Source: Paramixta manurensis
Lineage (GTDB): Bacteria; Pseudomonadota; Gammaproteobacteria; Enterobacterales; Enterobacteriaceae
Assembly: GCF_013285385.1 (NCBI RefSeq)
Contig: NZ_CP054212.1
Span: 4,553,010 to 4,617,009 of the forward strand
Reading direction: 5' to 3'
Length of the DNA stretch: 64,000 bases
Positions 36,206 to 45,151 of this stretch are shown here, one piece after another. Numbering within the stretch: position 1 is the first letter of the stretch; each line of letters starts with the position of its first letter. Both the position numbers and the translations under genes were made by a program. The notes beneath the pieces were generated by a model that was not told where the DNA came from, did not search any database, and saw only the letters and a program-made list of their open reading frames with translations.

Positions 36206-37387
36206 TTAGTGAATATTTTTATCCAACCAGCTTTGGATAAATTGAGCGGCCTGCAAATTATTCTCTTCCAGCATAATAAAGTGCCCATTCCCTTTTATCC
36301 CGGCATCAGGCAGGCGGATAAAATCATTTTTAACCCCTGCCTGTGTGAGATATTTCGAGGTGCAGTGATCAAATGGAACATGATATGACGATGCGCTGCC
36401 GACCATTAAAATCGGCACCTGCGCCAGATTAACCAGCTGATGCGCCGGTGTAGCTTGTAGCCAGCAACGGGTAACGTCCGCACTATCGGCTTTCGATTGT
36501 AACGTCGGTTTCAGCGCCTCAGGATCGGTGAGGGCCGGGCTGTAGGTTAAAGGGGTTTGCGTAATACCGTACGGACGCACCACCTTCTTGCCATATTTAA
36601 ACCAGTCCGGCGCGCCGACATCTTTAAGGTTGTAAAACGGCGGGCCGCTGGATTCGACGGCAACTAACGCTTTCACACCTTTTGGTCGATCATTCGCAAT
36701 TCCCCAGCCGATCGGGCCGGATTGCGAATGGGTCAACATGATTATCGGCCCAATCTTATCAATTAACTTGTCGACCGCTGAGCGATTAAGCGTTTCATTC
36801 TGTTGGAGATTCGTCATGTCTTCGACCTGGGCGGCAAAAAATTGGTCGAAAGTTTTATCACCCGGCTTACCCATCCCTGGCCATTGAGTATGTTGCTTCG
36901 CCTGCGGGTAGAGATTTTTATCTTGTTGACGAGAAAACCAGCTCATTGAGTACTCGGTACTGGGTTTACGCGTCGGGCCATAACTGTCCGGGTAGTAACC
37001 GGAACGGCCTCGCCCAACCTGGTCGACGACGTAGACCGCGTAGCCCTGGCTGAGAAACCAGGTCGCCCATCCTTCGCGTCCATCGGGCGTTTCGTAATAA
37101 CCGGCTCCGGTTTGGCCGCCACCGTGAATTAAGACAATTGGCCATCGGTGGGTTTGTTTTGCCGGGATCTGATACTGAACGTACATTTGTCCCGCCATTC
37201 GCTGCCCATTATCGGTTGGCGTATAACTGCCCTCAACGTAAAAATTTCCCTGGCTTTGTATGGTTATCGGCCCTTTTTGTAGGGTAACGCGTTCGCTGCC
37301 CGGCGTCTGGGCCAGCGCGTTTGCCAACGGCAATCCACAGAAAAAAGCGGTAGTACAGAGAAAACCTAACGTATTTCGACCTTTCAT
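36206..37387 (-). CDS. Secreted alpha/beta hydrolase (esterase-like)
   Basis: A 393-residue protein with a signal peptide cleaved near ANALAQ (about 26) and an alpha/beta-hydrolase core: oxyanion region VLIHGGGQTG, nucleophile elbow THSQSGPIG, and a late histidine in GNGHFIMLEEN. These suggest a periplasmic serine esterase. No substrate is evident. Single gene with its own promoter, convergent with the CHR pair. Confidence 0.85.
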   Translation of the reverse strand: MKGRNTLGFLCTTAFFCGLPLANALAQTPGSERVTLQKGPITIQSQGNFYVEGSYTPTDNGQRMAGQMYVQYQIPAKQTHRWPIVLIHGGGQTGAGYYETPDGREGWATWFLSQGYAVYVVDQVGRGRSGYYPDSYGPTRKPSTEYSMSWFSRQQDKNLYPQAKQHTQWPGMGKPGDKTFDQFFAAQVEDMTNLQQNETLNRSAVDKLIDKIGPIIMLTHSQSGPIGWGIANDRPKGVKALVAVESSGPPFYNLKDVGAPDWFKYGKKVVRPYGITQTPLTYSPALTDPEALKPTLQSKADSADVTRCWLQATPAHQLVNLAQVPILMVGSASSYHVPFDHCTSKYLTQAGVKNDFIRLPDAGIKGNGHFIMLEENNLQAAQFIQSWLDKNIH

Positions 37388-37773
37388 TATTACTTACCTT
37401 GTTGGTGAGTAGATTTCCTTGCCGAATGGAAAGTCACCCCAACCACAGTCGAACAGGGGAAATAATCCCAGGCAAGCGCCCGGATTACGACACTGCCGGT
37501 CATAATCGGTAGATGGTCCTTTAGAGTTATTTCTTTATTAAGGACATCATTTCTACATATAAGATAGTGCTTATCGAGCGTCAATCCGATGGGTAGGCTA
37601 ATTGTCGATAATGTGAGCTGGTGATGCCTTTTGTATAAAAGACATGCTGTCTTTATGAGGGAAATAACAAGAATGGAGAGACCTCAAGAGAGGAAGATCA
37701 ACGACCAGTAGGGAGAGGGTGATTGTCTGGCGAGCGGTGAGGTGGCCCGACACCGGGCCACCGGGATAAAGAC
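37388..37773. other. Intergenic region with a stem-loop after the aldo/keto reductase gene
   Basis: A gene-free region of 386 bases. A perfect nine-base stem GGTGGCCCG/CGGGCCACC (37741-37762, four-base loop) lies 12 bases beyond the stop of the minus-strand reductase gene and may stabilise or end its mRNA; it has no T-run. Two weak minus-strand frames (37390-37584, 37598-37807) lack RBS support and similarity and were not called. Confidence 0.5.
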
Positions 37774-38814
37774 TTATTCGGCGCCAATTGATGATGAGAC
37801 GCGCCACCGATCAACATTGCCTTCTTGTGCGTAACGATCGATTTCTTTTAACTCAGCATCGCTAAAACTGAGGTTGTTCAATGCATCCAGTGAGTTATCC
37901 AATTGCGCTACCGTGCGTGCGCCAATGAGGGCGGAGGAAACACGCGGATCGCGCAATGCCCAGGCAATGGCCATTTGCGCCAGCGTTTGTCCCCGGCGTT
38001 GTGCAATATCGTTCAGCGCACGAATACGCTGTAGGTTTTCCTCGCTGAGCATGCCTTCGTCCAGCGAACCGCCACGCGATGCGCGCGCATCCTGTGGAAT
38101 CCCTTTCAGGTATTTCTCTGTCAGCATGCCTTGTGCCAGCGGCGAAAAGGCAATGCAACCGGCGCCAATTTCCTCCAGCGTATCCAGCAAGCCGTGCTCG
38201 ATGGTGCGGTTTAGCATGGAGTAATTGGGTTGATGGATAAATAACGGCACGCCTTCATGGCGTAAAATCTCTGCCGCCTGGCGGGTAAGGGCCGGAGAGT
38301 AGGAAGAGATTCCCACATAGAGGGCTTTCCCCTGCCGATGGAGCTGGACGAGCGCACCGATAGTCTCCTCCAGCGGCGTATTCGGATCGACGCGGTGCGA
38401 ATAAAAAATATCGACATAATCCAGTTTCATGCGGCGCAAACTCTGCTCACAACTGGCGATCAGATGCTTACGCGTGCCGGTTGGGCCACCGTAGGGGCCG
38501 GGCCACATTGGCCAGCCAGCTTTCGTGGAGATCACCAGTTCATCGCGATAGGGGGCGAAGTCTTGCGCCAGCCAGCGACCAAAGTTCTCCTCCGCTGAGC
38601 CCGGCGGCGGGCCGTAGTTATTGGCGAGGTCAAAATGGGTCACGCCGCGATCAAAAGCACGCCGCAAAATCAGGCGACCGGTCTCAAAATTGTCAACGCC
38701 GCCGAAATTTTGCCACAGACCAAGCGATATGGCGGGTAATACCATGCCGCTTTGCCCGACGCGACGCCAGGACATCGAACCTTCATAACGGGATGGATTA
38801 GCTAAGTAATTCAT
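37774..38814 (-). CDS. gpr: L-glyceraldehyde 3-phosphate reductase-like aldo/keto reductase
   Basis: A 346-residue aldo/keto reductase of the AKR14/YghZ type, equal in length to E. coli Gpr. Active-site residues lie in HFDLANNYGPPPGSAEENFG (Asp, Tyr), ISTKAGWPMWPGPYG (Lys) and DIFYSHRVDPNTPLEE (His). The NADPH loop is near SALIGARTVAQLDNSLDAL. The start at 38814 gives the family N-terminus MNYLANPSRYEG; a longer frame to 38904 overlaps the promoter region shared with the divergent MFS gene. In E. coli the enzyme reduces L-glyceraldehyde 3-phosphate and methylglyoxal. Confidence 0.88.
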   Translation of the reverse strand: MNYLANPSRYEGSMSWRRVGQSGMVLPAISLGLWQNFGGVDNFETGRLILRRAFDRGVTHFDLANNYGPPPGSAEENFGRWLAQDFAPYRDELVISTKAGWPMWPGPYGGPTGTRKHLIASCEQSLRRMKLDYVDIFYSHRVDPNTPLEETIGALVQLHRQGKALYVGISSYSPALTRQAAEILRHEGVPLFIHQPNYSMLNRTIEHGLLDTLEEIGAGCIAFSPLAQGMLTEKYLKGIPQDARASRGGSLDEGMLSEENLQRIRALNDIAQRRGQTLAQMAIAWALRDPRVSSALIGARTVAQLDNSLDALNNLSFSDAELKEIDRYAQEGNVDRWRVSSSIGAE

Positions 38815-39002
38815 ACTTTGATGGATCTCCCTGAAGTGTGGTTGACTAACGGTTACCATAACGAATGTGGCGATTAAAGAACATGGTCTTTTGCCTGCCA
38901 TCATTCCGGGGATGATAGCTGTTCCATTTTGGCGGCGCTGTCGCCAGCTGCGTCATTCGGTGTGGCCTGATAAAAAAATGAGACTGAAAAAACAGGATAG
39001 TT

Positions 39003-40319
39003 ATGGATACCTCGATTGTTACCCCTTCCGGGTCTGAACAAGAAATGGCGCGCCGCGCGGCTTGGGGAAGTTTTGCCGGCGCGGTGGTCGATTGGTATGA
39101 CTTTTTATTGTATGGCATTACTGCTGCGCTGGTGTTTAATCACGCCTTCTTTCCACAAATCAGTCCGGCAATGGGCACGTTAGTGGCGTTTGCGACCTTT
39201 GGCGTCGGCTTTTTATTTCGCCCTTTAGGTGGCATTGTTTTTGGGCATTTTGGCGATCGGCTCGGGCGCAAAAAAATGTTGATGCTTACCGTGTGGATGA
39301 TGGGTTTAGCCACCGCCGCGATCGGTTTGCTGCCCGGCTACGCGACGCTTGGCTGGGGCGCGCCGGTATTATTGGTGATCTTGCGTGCTATTCAGGGGTT
39401 TGCGGTCGGTGGCGAATGGGGCGGTGCGGCATTGCTGGCGGTAGAAAATGCGCCTGCCGGTAAAAAGGCGTTTTATAGCAGTGGCGTTCAGGTGGGCTAC
39501 GGCGTTGGGCTATTACTGGCTACCGGGTTGGTGTCGCTGATTAGCCACTTTTCCACGGAGGCGGATTTTTTAAGTTGGGGCTGGCGGTTGCCCTTCTTAT
39601 TTAGCTTGGTGCTGGTGGCGATAGCCTGGCGTATTCGGGCCGGAATGGCGGAATCGCCAGCCTTTTTGGCGCAGCAAGAATCCACGGAGAAAAAAGAGAC
39701 GTTACCGGTTATTGAGGCGTTACGTCGCCATCCTGGCGCGTTCTTACTGATTATCGCGCTTAGGTTATGCGAGCTGTTGACCATGTATATCGTAACCACC
39801 TTCGCCCTCAATTATTCCACCTCAACGCTGGGATTATCGCGTGAGTTGTTTCTGAATATTGGGTTATTGGTGGGGGCGGTTAGTTGCCTGACTATTCCCT
39901 GTTTCGCGTTGCTGGCCGATCGCTTTGGACGCCGCCGCGTCTATATTACCGGCGCACTGCTTGGCGCGATCAGCGCTTTTCCGTTTTTTCTGGCGATGGA
40001 ATCACACGCTACGCTGGCAATTGTTTTCTTTTCGCTGATGCTAGCCAATGTTGCCCACGATATGGTGGTTTGCGTGCAGCAGCCAATGTTTACCGAGCTG
40101 TTTGGTACCCGTTATCGCTATAGCGGCGCGGGCGTTGGGTATCAGGTGGCAAGTGTGGTTGGCGGCGGGTTCACTCCCTTTATTGCCGCCGCGCTGGTGA
40201 GTTTTTCCGGCGGTAGTTGGCACAGTGTGGCTATCTATCTCACCGCCGGTTGTCTTATCTCTGCTTTTTCTGCATTGTGGGTTAATCCCTTACATTCTGC
40301 GGACTCGGCGCCTCGGTAA
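39003..40319 (+). CDS. MFS transporter, metabolite:H+ symporter (MHS) type
   Basis: A 438-residue transporter with twelve hydrophobic segments and MHS-family signatures: GAVVDWYDFLLYG at the N-terminus, FGHFGDRLGRKKML (loop 2-3), GGEWGGAALLAVENAP (segment 5) and ADRFGRRRVY (loop 8-9). Relatives carry shikimate, ketoglutarate, citrate or proline. The substrate is not predictable. It is divergent from the reductase gene. Confidence 0.88.
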   Translation: MDTSIVTPSGSEQEMARRAAWGSFAGAVVDWYDFLLYGITAALVFNHAFFPQISPAMGTLVAFATFGVGFLFRPLGGIVFGHFGDRLGRKKMLMLTVWMMGLATAAIGLLPGYATLGWGAPVLLVILRAIQGFAVGGEWGGAALLAVENAPAGKKAFYSSGVQVGYGVGLLLATGLVSLISHFSTEADFLSWGWRLPFLFSLVLVAIAWRIRAGMAESPAFLAQQESTEKKETLPVIEALRRHPGAFLLIIALRLCELLTMYIVTTFALNYSTSTLGLSRELFLNIGLLVGAVSCLTIPCFALLADRFGRRRVYITGALLGAISAFPFFLAMESHATLAIVFFSLMLANVAHDMVVCVQQPMFTELFGTRYRYSGAGVGYQVASVVGGGFTPFIAAALVSFSGGSWHSVAIYLTAGCLISAFSALWVNPLHSADSAPR

Positions 40320-40350
40320 CCGTTACGGTTACCGAACCGTTCTCATTTCG

Positions 40351-40401
40351 TTGTCACAAAACTGTCATAGTTTGTACATTTAGCTGTCATCAAACTGTCC
40401 T
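40351..40401 (+). promoter_or_regulatory. Two Pho boxes upstream of pstS
   Basis: Two PhoB-binding sites of paired CTGTCAT-like repeats with 4-base spacing: TTGTCACAAAACTGTCAT (40351-40368) and CTGTCATCAAACTGTCCT (40384-40401), about 75-125 bases before the pstS start. They imply induction by phosphate starvation through PhoBR. Confidence 0.9.
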
Positions 40402-40475
40402 ATTTTCCCTCCTGCAGCAATCCAGATTCTTACTAAAACGGCATACAGCCTGACTTTTACTCCCCTGGAGGGAAT

Positions 40476-41519
40476 ATGACACTGATGCGTAGCACCGTTG
40501 CCCGAATCGTCGCAGCAACCCTTTCTATTAGCGCGGTTTCTGCGTTTGCAGCTACCGATCTGACGGGCGCTGGCGGTACATTCCCGGCCCCGGTTTATGC
40601 CAAGTGGGCAGCAGAATATCAGCAAGCGACCGGTAGCAAGGTTAACTACCAAGGCATTGGCTCTTCCGGCGGCGTGAAGCAAATTATTGCTAAAACCGTA
40701 GATTTTGGCGCCTCGGATGCCCCGTTGTCTGATGATGATTTGCAGAAAAATGGTCTGTTCCAGTTCCCAACGGTTATTGGCGGCGTGGTTCTGGCCGTTA
40801 ACCTGCCGGGTATTCAATCCGGTCAGTTAACCCTGGATGGTCAAACGGTTGGCGATATTTATCTGGGCAAAATTAAAAAATGGAATGACCCGGCAATCGC
40901 CAAACTTAACCCGGGCGTCAAATTGCCTGCCATCAATATTGCTGTCGTGCGTCGTGCAGACGGTTCCGGTACCTCATTCGTCTTCACCAGCTATCTGTCT
41001 AAAGTGAATAGCGACTGGAGTAGCAAAATTGGTAAAGGCAACACCGTTAACTGGCCAACAGGCTTAGGCGGCAAAGGTAATGATGGCGTAGCCGCTTTCG
41101 TTCAACGTTTACCGGGTTCTATTGGTTACGTGGAATATGCCTACGCCAAACAGAACAAACTGGCTTACACCAAGCTGGTGGATGCGGACGGTGAATCGGT
41201 TAGCCCAACGGAAGAAACCTTTAGTAATGCCGCGAAAGGCGCTGACTGGAGTAAATCTTTCGCCCAGGATCTGACTTATCAAAAAGGTGCCGATGCCTGG
41301 CCAATCACTTCTACCACCTTCATCCTGGTCTACAAAAATCAGACCAACGCACAGAAGGGCGCGGAAGTGCTGAAGTTCTTTGATTGGGCGTACAAAGGCG
41401 GCGCTAAAACCGCTACCGACTTAGATTACGCCACTTTGCCAGCCGCGGTTACCGAGCAGGTACGTAGCGCATGGACCGCAAATGTGAAAGACGGTTCCGG
41501 TAAACCGCTGTACCCGTAA
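40476..41519 (+). CDS. pstS: Periplasmic phosphate-binding protein PstS
   Basis: A 347-residue protein with signal peptide cleaved after SAFA (about 24), then DLTGAGGTFPAPVYAKW and phosphate-contacting segments in GSSGGVKQII, DFGASDAPLS and RRADGSGTSFVF. High-affinity phosphate receptor of the PstCAB importer. It heads the pst operon behind two Pho boxes. Confidence 0.98.
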   Translation: MTLMRSTVARIVAATLSISAVSAFAATDLTGAGGTFPAPVYAKWAAEYQQATGSKVNYQGIGSSGGVKQIIAKTVDFGASDAPLSDDDLQKNGLFQFPTVIGGVVLAVNLPGIQSGQLTLDGQTVGDIYLGKIKKWNDPAIAKLNPGVKLPAINIAVVRRADGSGTSFVFTSYLSKVNSDWSSKIGKGNTVNWPTGLGGKGNDGVAAFVQRLPGSIGYVEYAYAKQNKLAYTKLVDADGESVSPTEETFSNAAKGADWSKSFAQDLTYQKGADAWPITSTTFILVYKNQTNAQKGAEVLKFFDWAYKGGAKTATDLDYATLPAAVTEQVRSAWTANVKDGSGKPLYP

Positions 41520-41533
41520 ATCGCGGTGTATTG

Positions 41534-41565
41534 ACGCGGTAGCAGCCACTATTGCTGCTCCGCGT
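41534..41565 (+). promoter_or_regulatory. Stable hairpin between pstS and pstC
   Basis: Stem ACGCGG-(T)-AGCAGC / GCTGCT-CCGCGT, twelve pairs with one bulge and a seven-base loop, without a T-run. It probably protects the pstS message from 3' decay and lowers expression of the permease genes, a common arrangement after binding-protein genes. Confidence 0.65.
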
Positions 41566-41626
41566 GACTCCTCGGGGCTGCTTGGCGCGGCCCCGTATTT
41601 AAGCCGCACTGACTATCGAGATATTT

Positions 41627-42589
41627 ATGGCTGTATCGAAGCCGACATTTAAAGCCCCCGGTAAGCAAGGCGATATTCTGTTTGGCGCGCTGGTTAAACT
41701 GGCGGCGCTGATCGTGCTTTTGTTGCTTGGCGGTATCATCGTCTCGCTGATTATCTCCTCGTGGCCCAGCATCCAAAAATTTGGTTTTTCTTTCCTGTGG
41801 ACCAAAGAGTGGGATGCGCCTAATCAGCAATTTGGTGCGTTGGTGCCGATTTACGGTACCGTAGTGACCTCAGTGATTGCGCTGATTATTGCGGTACCGG
41901 TGAGCTTCGGTATTGCCTTGTTTCTGACCGAGCTGGCGCCAAACTGGCTGCGTCGCCCGCTGGGCGTCGCGATTGAGTTATTGGCCGCCATCCCGAGCAT
42001 CGTTTACGGCATGTGGGGCTTATTTATTTTTGCGCCGCTGTTCGCCGAGTATTTCCAGACGCCGGTAGGCGATGTGCTATCGACTATTCCTTTTATTGGC
42101 GCCCTGTTCTCCGGCCCGGCTTTTGGCATTGGTATCCTTGCCGCTGGCGTAATTCTGGCGATTATGATCATCCCTTACATCTCCTCAGTAATGCGTGATG
42201 TGTTTGAACAAACCCCGGTGATGATGAAAGAGTCGGCTTACGGTATCGGCTGCACTACCTGGGAAGTTATCTGGCGTATCGTGCTGCCGTTCACCAAAAA
42301 CGGCGTGATTGGCGGCGTGATGTTGGGTTTAGGACGTGCGCTAGGTGAAACCATGGCGGTCACGTTTATTATCGGCAACACCTACCAGCTCGACAGCGTC
42401 TCGCTGTATATGCCCGGTAACAGTATTACTTCAGCGCTGGCGAATGAGTTCGCCGAAGCCGAGTCAGGCGTACATGTTGCGGCGCTGATGGAGCTGGGTC
42501 TGATTCTGTTTGTGATTACTTTTATCGTGCTGGCTATCTCTAAATTAATGATTTTACGTTTAGCGAAAAGCGAAGGGGCACGTTCATGA
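41627..42589 (+). CDS. pstC: Phosphate ABC transporter permease PstC
   Basis: A 320-residue inner-membrane permease with six hydrophobic segments and the cytoplasmic EAA loop MKESAYGIGCTTWEVIWRIVLP. Partner of PstA. Overlaps pstA by four bases (ATGA). Confidence 0.98.
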   Translation: MAVSKPTFKAPGKQGDILFGALVKLAALIVLLLLGGIIVSLIISSWPSIQKFGFSFLWTKEWDAPNQQFGALVPIYGTVVTSVIALIIAVPVSFGIALFLTELAPNWLRRPLGVAIELLAAIPSIVYGMWGLFIFAPLFAEYFQTPVGDVLSTIPFIGALFSGPAFGIGILAAGVILAIMIIPYISSVMRDVFEQTPVMMKESAYGIGCTTWEVIWRIVLPFTKNGVIGGVMLGLGRALGETMAVTFIIGNTYQLDSVSLYMPGNSITSALANEFAEAESGVHVAALMELGLILFVITFIVLAISKLMILRLAKSEGARS

Positions 42590-43473
42590 CCACATTTGAA
42601 CTACAGGCGCGCGCCGAGCTGGAAGCTTCCCGTCGAAAAATGCAGGCATGGCGTAGTGCTAAAAATAAGGTCGCGCTGACGCTTTCCTTGCTGACCATGC
42701 TATTTGGTTTGTTCTGGCTGGTATGGATTCTGTTTACCACCGTCACGAAAGGGATTGATGGTTTTTCGCTGTCGCTATTTACCGAAATGACGCCGCCGCC
42801 CAATACCGCCGGCGGCGGGCTGGCAAACGCTTTAGCCGGTAGCGGATTATTAATCTTCTGGGCAACGGTGATCGGCACGCCGTTGGGCATTTTGGCCGGT
42901 ATCTATCTGGCAGAATACGGGCGTAAATACTGGCTGGCAGAAGTGATTCGCTTTATTAACGACATTTTACTGTCGGCCCCGTCGATTGTGGTTGGGTTAT
43001 TTGTTTACACCCTTGTGGTGGCGCGCATGCAGCACTTCTCCGGGCTGGCAGGCGTATTAGCGTTGGCGTTGCTGCAAATCCCCATTGTTATCCGTACCAC
43101 GGAAAATATGCTCAAACTGGTACCAGATAGCCTGCGTGAAGCGGCCTATGCGCTGGGTACGCCGAAATGGAAAATAATTTCGGCGATTACGCTGAAGGCT
43201 TCGATCTCCGGCATTATTACCGGCGTTCTGCTGGCGGTGGCGCGTATTGCCGGCGAAACGGCGCCGTTGCTGTTCACCTCGCTATCAAACCAGTTCTGGA
43301 GTACCGATATGATGCAGCCGCTGGCTAACCTTCCGGTCACCATCTTTAAATTCGCCATGAGTCCATTTGCCGAATGGCAAAGCCTGGCGTGGGCTGGCGT
43401 GCTGTTGATTACGCTATGCGTGCTGCTGCTGAATATTGTGGCACGTGTGGTTTTTGCCAAAAGCAAACATTAA
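42586..43473 (+). CDS. pstA: Phosphate ABC transporter permease PstA
   Basis: A 295-residue permease with six hydrophobic segments and EAA loop LREAAYALGTPKWKIISAITL. Length and order match E. coli. It is followed after a 44-base gap by pstB. Confidence 0.98.
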   Translation: MTTFELQARAELEASRRKMQAWRSAKNKVALTLSLLTMLFGLFWLVWILFTTVTKGIDGFSLSLFTEMTPPPNTAGGGLANALAGSGLLIFWATVIGTPLGILAGIYLAEYGRKYWLAEVIRFINDILLSAPSIVVGLFVYTLVVARMQHFSGLAGVLALALLQIPIVIRTTENMLKLVPDSLREAAYALGTPKWKIISAITLKASISGIITGVLLAVARIAGETAPLLFTSLSNQFWSTDMMQPLANLPVTIFKFAMSPFAEWQSLAWAGVLLITLCVLLLNIVARVVFAKSKH

Positions 43474-43517
43474 TTTCCCGGCGCGGCAGGCGCGGCGTCG
43501 AACATGAGAGAAAGTCT

Positions 43518-44291
43518 ATGAGTATGGTGAAACAAGACCCCGGTAAAATTCAGGTTCGTGAACTGAACTTCTGGTACGGGAAATTCCATGCCCTGAAAAA
43601 TGTTAATCTAGAGATTGCCCGTAATCAGGTCACCGCCTTTATTGGCCCGTCAGGCTGCGGTAAATCCACCCTGTTGCGCACCTTCAATAAAATGTTTTCG
43701 CTGTACCCGGAACAACGTGCCGAAGGTGAAATTTTGTTGGATGGCGACAATATTCTTACCGCCAATCAGGATATCGCCCTGCTACGCGCCCGGGTGGGCA
43801 TGGTGTTCCAGAAACCGACGCCGTTTCCGATGTCGATATATGACAATATCGCCTTTGGCGTACGTTTATTTGAAAAACTGTCGCGGGTCGATATGGACGA
43901 GCGGGTACAGTGGGCGTTAACCAAAGCGGCACTGTGGAACGAAACCAAAGACAAGCTACATCAGAGCGGCTACAGTCTCTCCGGCGGCCAGCAGCAACGT
44001 TTGTGTATCGCCCGCGGTGTTGCCATCCGCCCGGAAGTGTTGTTGCTGGATGAACCCTGTTCGGCGCTGGACCCGATTTCAACCGGCCGTATTGAAGAAC
44101 TGATCACCGAACTGAAGCAGGATTATACGGTGGTTATTGTTACGCATAATATGCAGCAGGCGGCGCGCTGTTCGGATCACACCGCGTTTATGTACCTCGG
44201 TGAGTTGATTGAGTTCAGCGATACCGACACGTTATTTACCAAACCGGCTCAGAAGCAGACGGAAGACTATATTACCGGCCGCTACGGCTAA
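43518..44291 (+). CDS. pstB: Phosphate ABC transporter ATPase PstB
   Basis: A 257-residue ABC ATPase: Walker A GPSGCGKST (about 43-51), Q-loop FQKPTPFPMS, signature LSGGQQQR, Walker B VLLLDEPCSALD and the switch His in VTHNMQQ. The ATG at 43518 gives the E. coli-like start MSMVKQDPGKIQVREL; the longer open frame overlaps pstA and is rejected. Confidence 0.99.
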   Translation: MSMVKQDPGKIQVRELNFWYGKFHALKNVNLEIARNQVTAFIGPSGCGKSTLLRTFNKMFSLYPEQRAEGEILLDGDNILTANQDIALLRARVGMVFQKPTPFPMSIYDNIAFGVRLFEKLSRVDMDERVQWALTKAALWNETKDKLHQSGYSLSGGQQQRLCIARGVAIRPEVLLLDEPCSALDPISTGRIEELITELKQDYTVVIVTHNMQQAARCSDHTAFMYLGELIEFSDTDTLFTKPAQKQTEDYITGRYG

Positions 44292-44309
44292 AACAGGTCA
44301 GGAGAAATT

Positions 44310-45044
44310 ATGGATAACCTTAATCTCAACAAGCATATCTCCGGCCAGTTTAATGCTGAGCTGGAACACATTCGTACCCAAGTCATGATCATGGGCGGGC
44401 TGGTAGAACAGCAACTGATGGATGCCATCACCGCCATGCATAATCAGGACGGCGAACTGGCGAAGCGAGTGATCGATGGTGACCAAAAGGTCAACATGAT
44501 GGAAGTGGATATTGATGAAGCGTGCGTGCGTATTATCGCTAAGCGTCAGCCGACCGCCAGTGATTTGCGCCTGGTGATGGCGATTATTAAGACCATTTCC
44601 GAGCTGGAGCGCATTGGCGATGTGGCAGAAAAAATTAGCCGCACGGCGCTGGAGAAGTTCAGCCAGCAGCATCAGCCATTATTGGTCAGCCTTGAGTCGT
44701 TGGGGCACCACACGGTGCAGATGCTACATGATGTGCTGGATGCTTTTGCACGGATGGATCTTAATGCGGCGATTCAGATTTACCGCGAAGATAAAAAGGT
44801 TGATCAGGAGTACGAAGGGATTGTTCGTCAACTGATGACCTATATGATGGAAGATCCGCGCACCATTCCCAGCGTGTTGACTGCGTTATTTTGCGCCCGG
44901 GCAATTGAACGTATCGGTGACCGCTGCCAGAACATTTGCGAAATTATCTTTTATTTCGTCAAAGGGCAGGATTTCCGCCATGTCGGCGGCGATCAACTCG
45001 ATAAGTTGTTAGCGGGTGATAAAGGCGGTAGCAATCCGGCCTGA
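44310..45044 (+). CDS. phoU: Phosphate signalling protein PhoU
   Basis: A 244-residue all-helical protein with two PhoU repeats, each with the metal-cluster E/DxxxD pattern (ELERIGDVAEKI; AIERIGDRCQNICEII). It couples PstSCAB to PhoR and restrains phosphate uptake. Last gene of the pst operon, preceded by AGGAG. Confidence 0.98.
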   Translation: MDNLNLNKHISGQFNAELEHIRTQVMIMGGLVEQQLMDAITAMHNQDGELAKRVIDGDQKVNMMEVDIDEACVRIIAKRQPTASDLRLVMAIIKTISELERIGDVAEKISRTALEKFSQQHQPLLVSLESLGHHTVQMLHDVLDAFARMDLNAAIQIYREDKKVDQEYEGIVRQLMTYMMEDPRTIPSVLTALFCARAIERIGDRCQNICEIIFYFVKGQDFRHVGGDQLDKLLAGDKGGSNPA

Positions 45045-45045
45045 G

Positions 45046-45074
45046 TGAGGGCTAATCCAGTGGTTTCGCCCTCA
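45046..45074 (+). terminator. Possible mRNA 3' stem-loop after phoU
   Basis: Seven-base stem TGAGGGC/GCCCTCA spanning just beyond the phoU stop, with no T-run. Likely end or stabiliser of the pst transcript. Confidence 0.4.
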
Positions 45075-45151
45075 TAAGAAACTGTGGTTATGATAGCTCT
45101 TCAGCTCCAATCCCTTTATATTTTACCGGCTAACGATAAAGGGATAAAAAA

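Noticed and set aside
37390..37807. Two small minus-strand frames between the hydrolase and reductase genes
   Set aside because: No RBS, no similarity, one overlaps the reductase 3' end.
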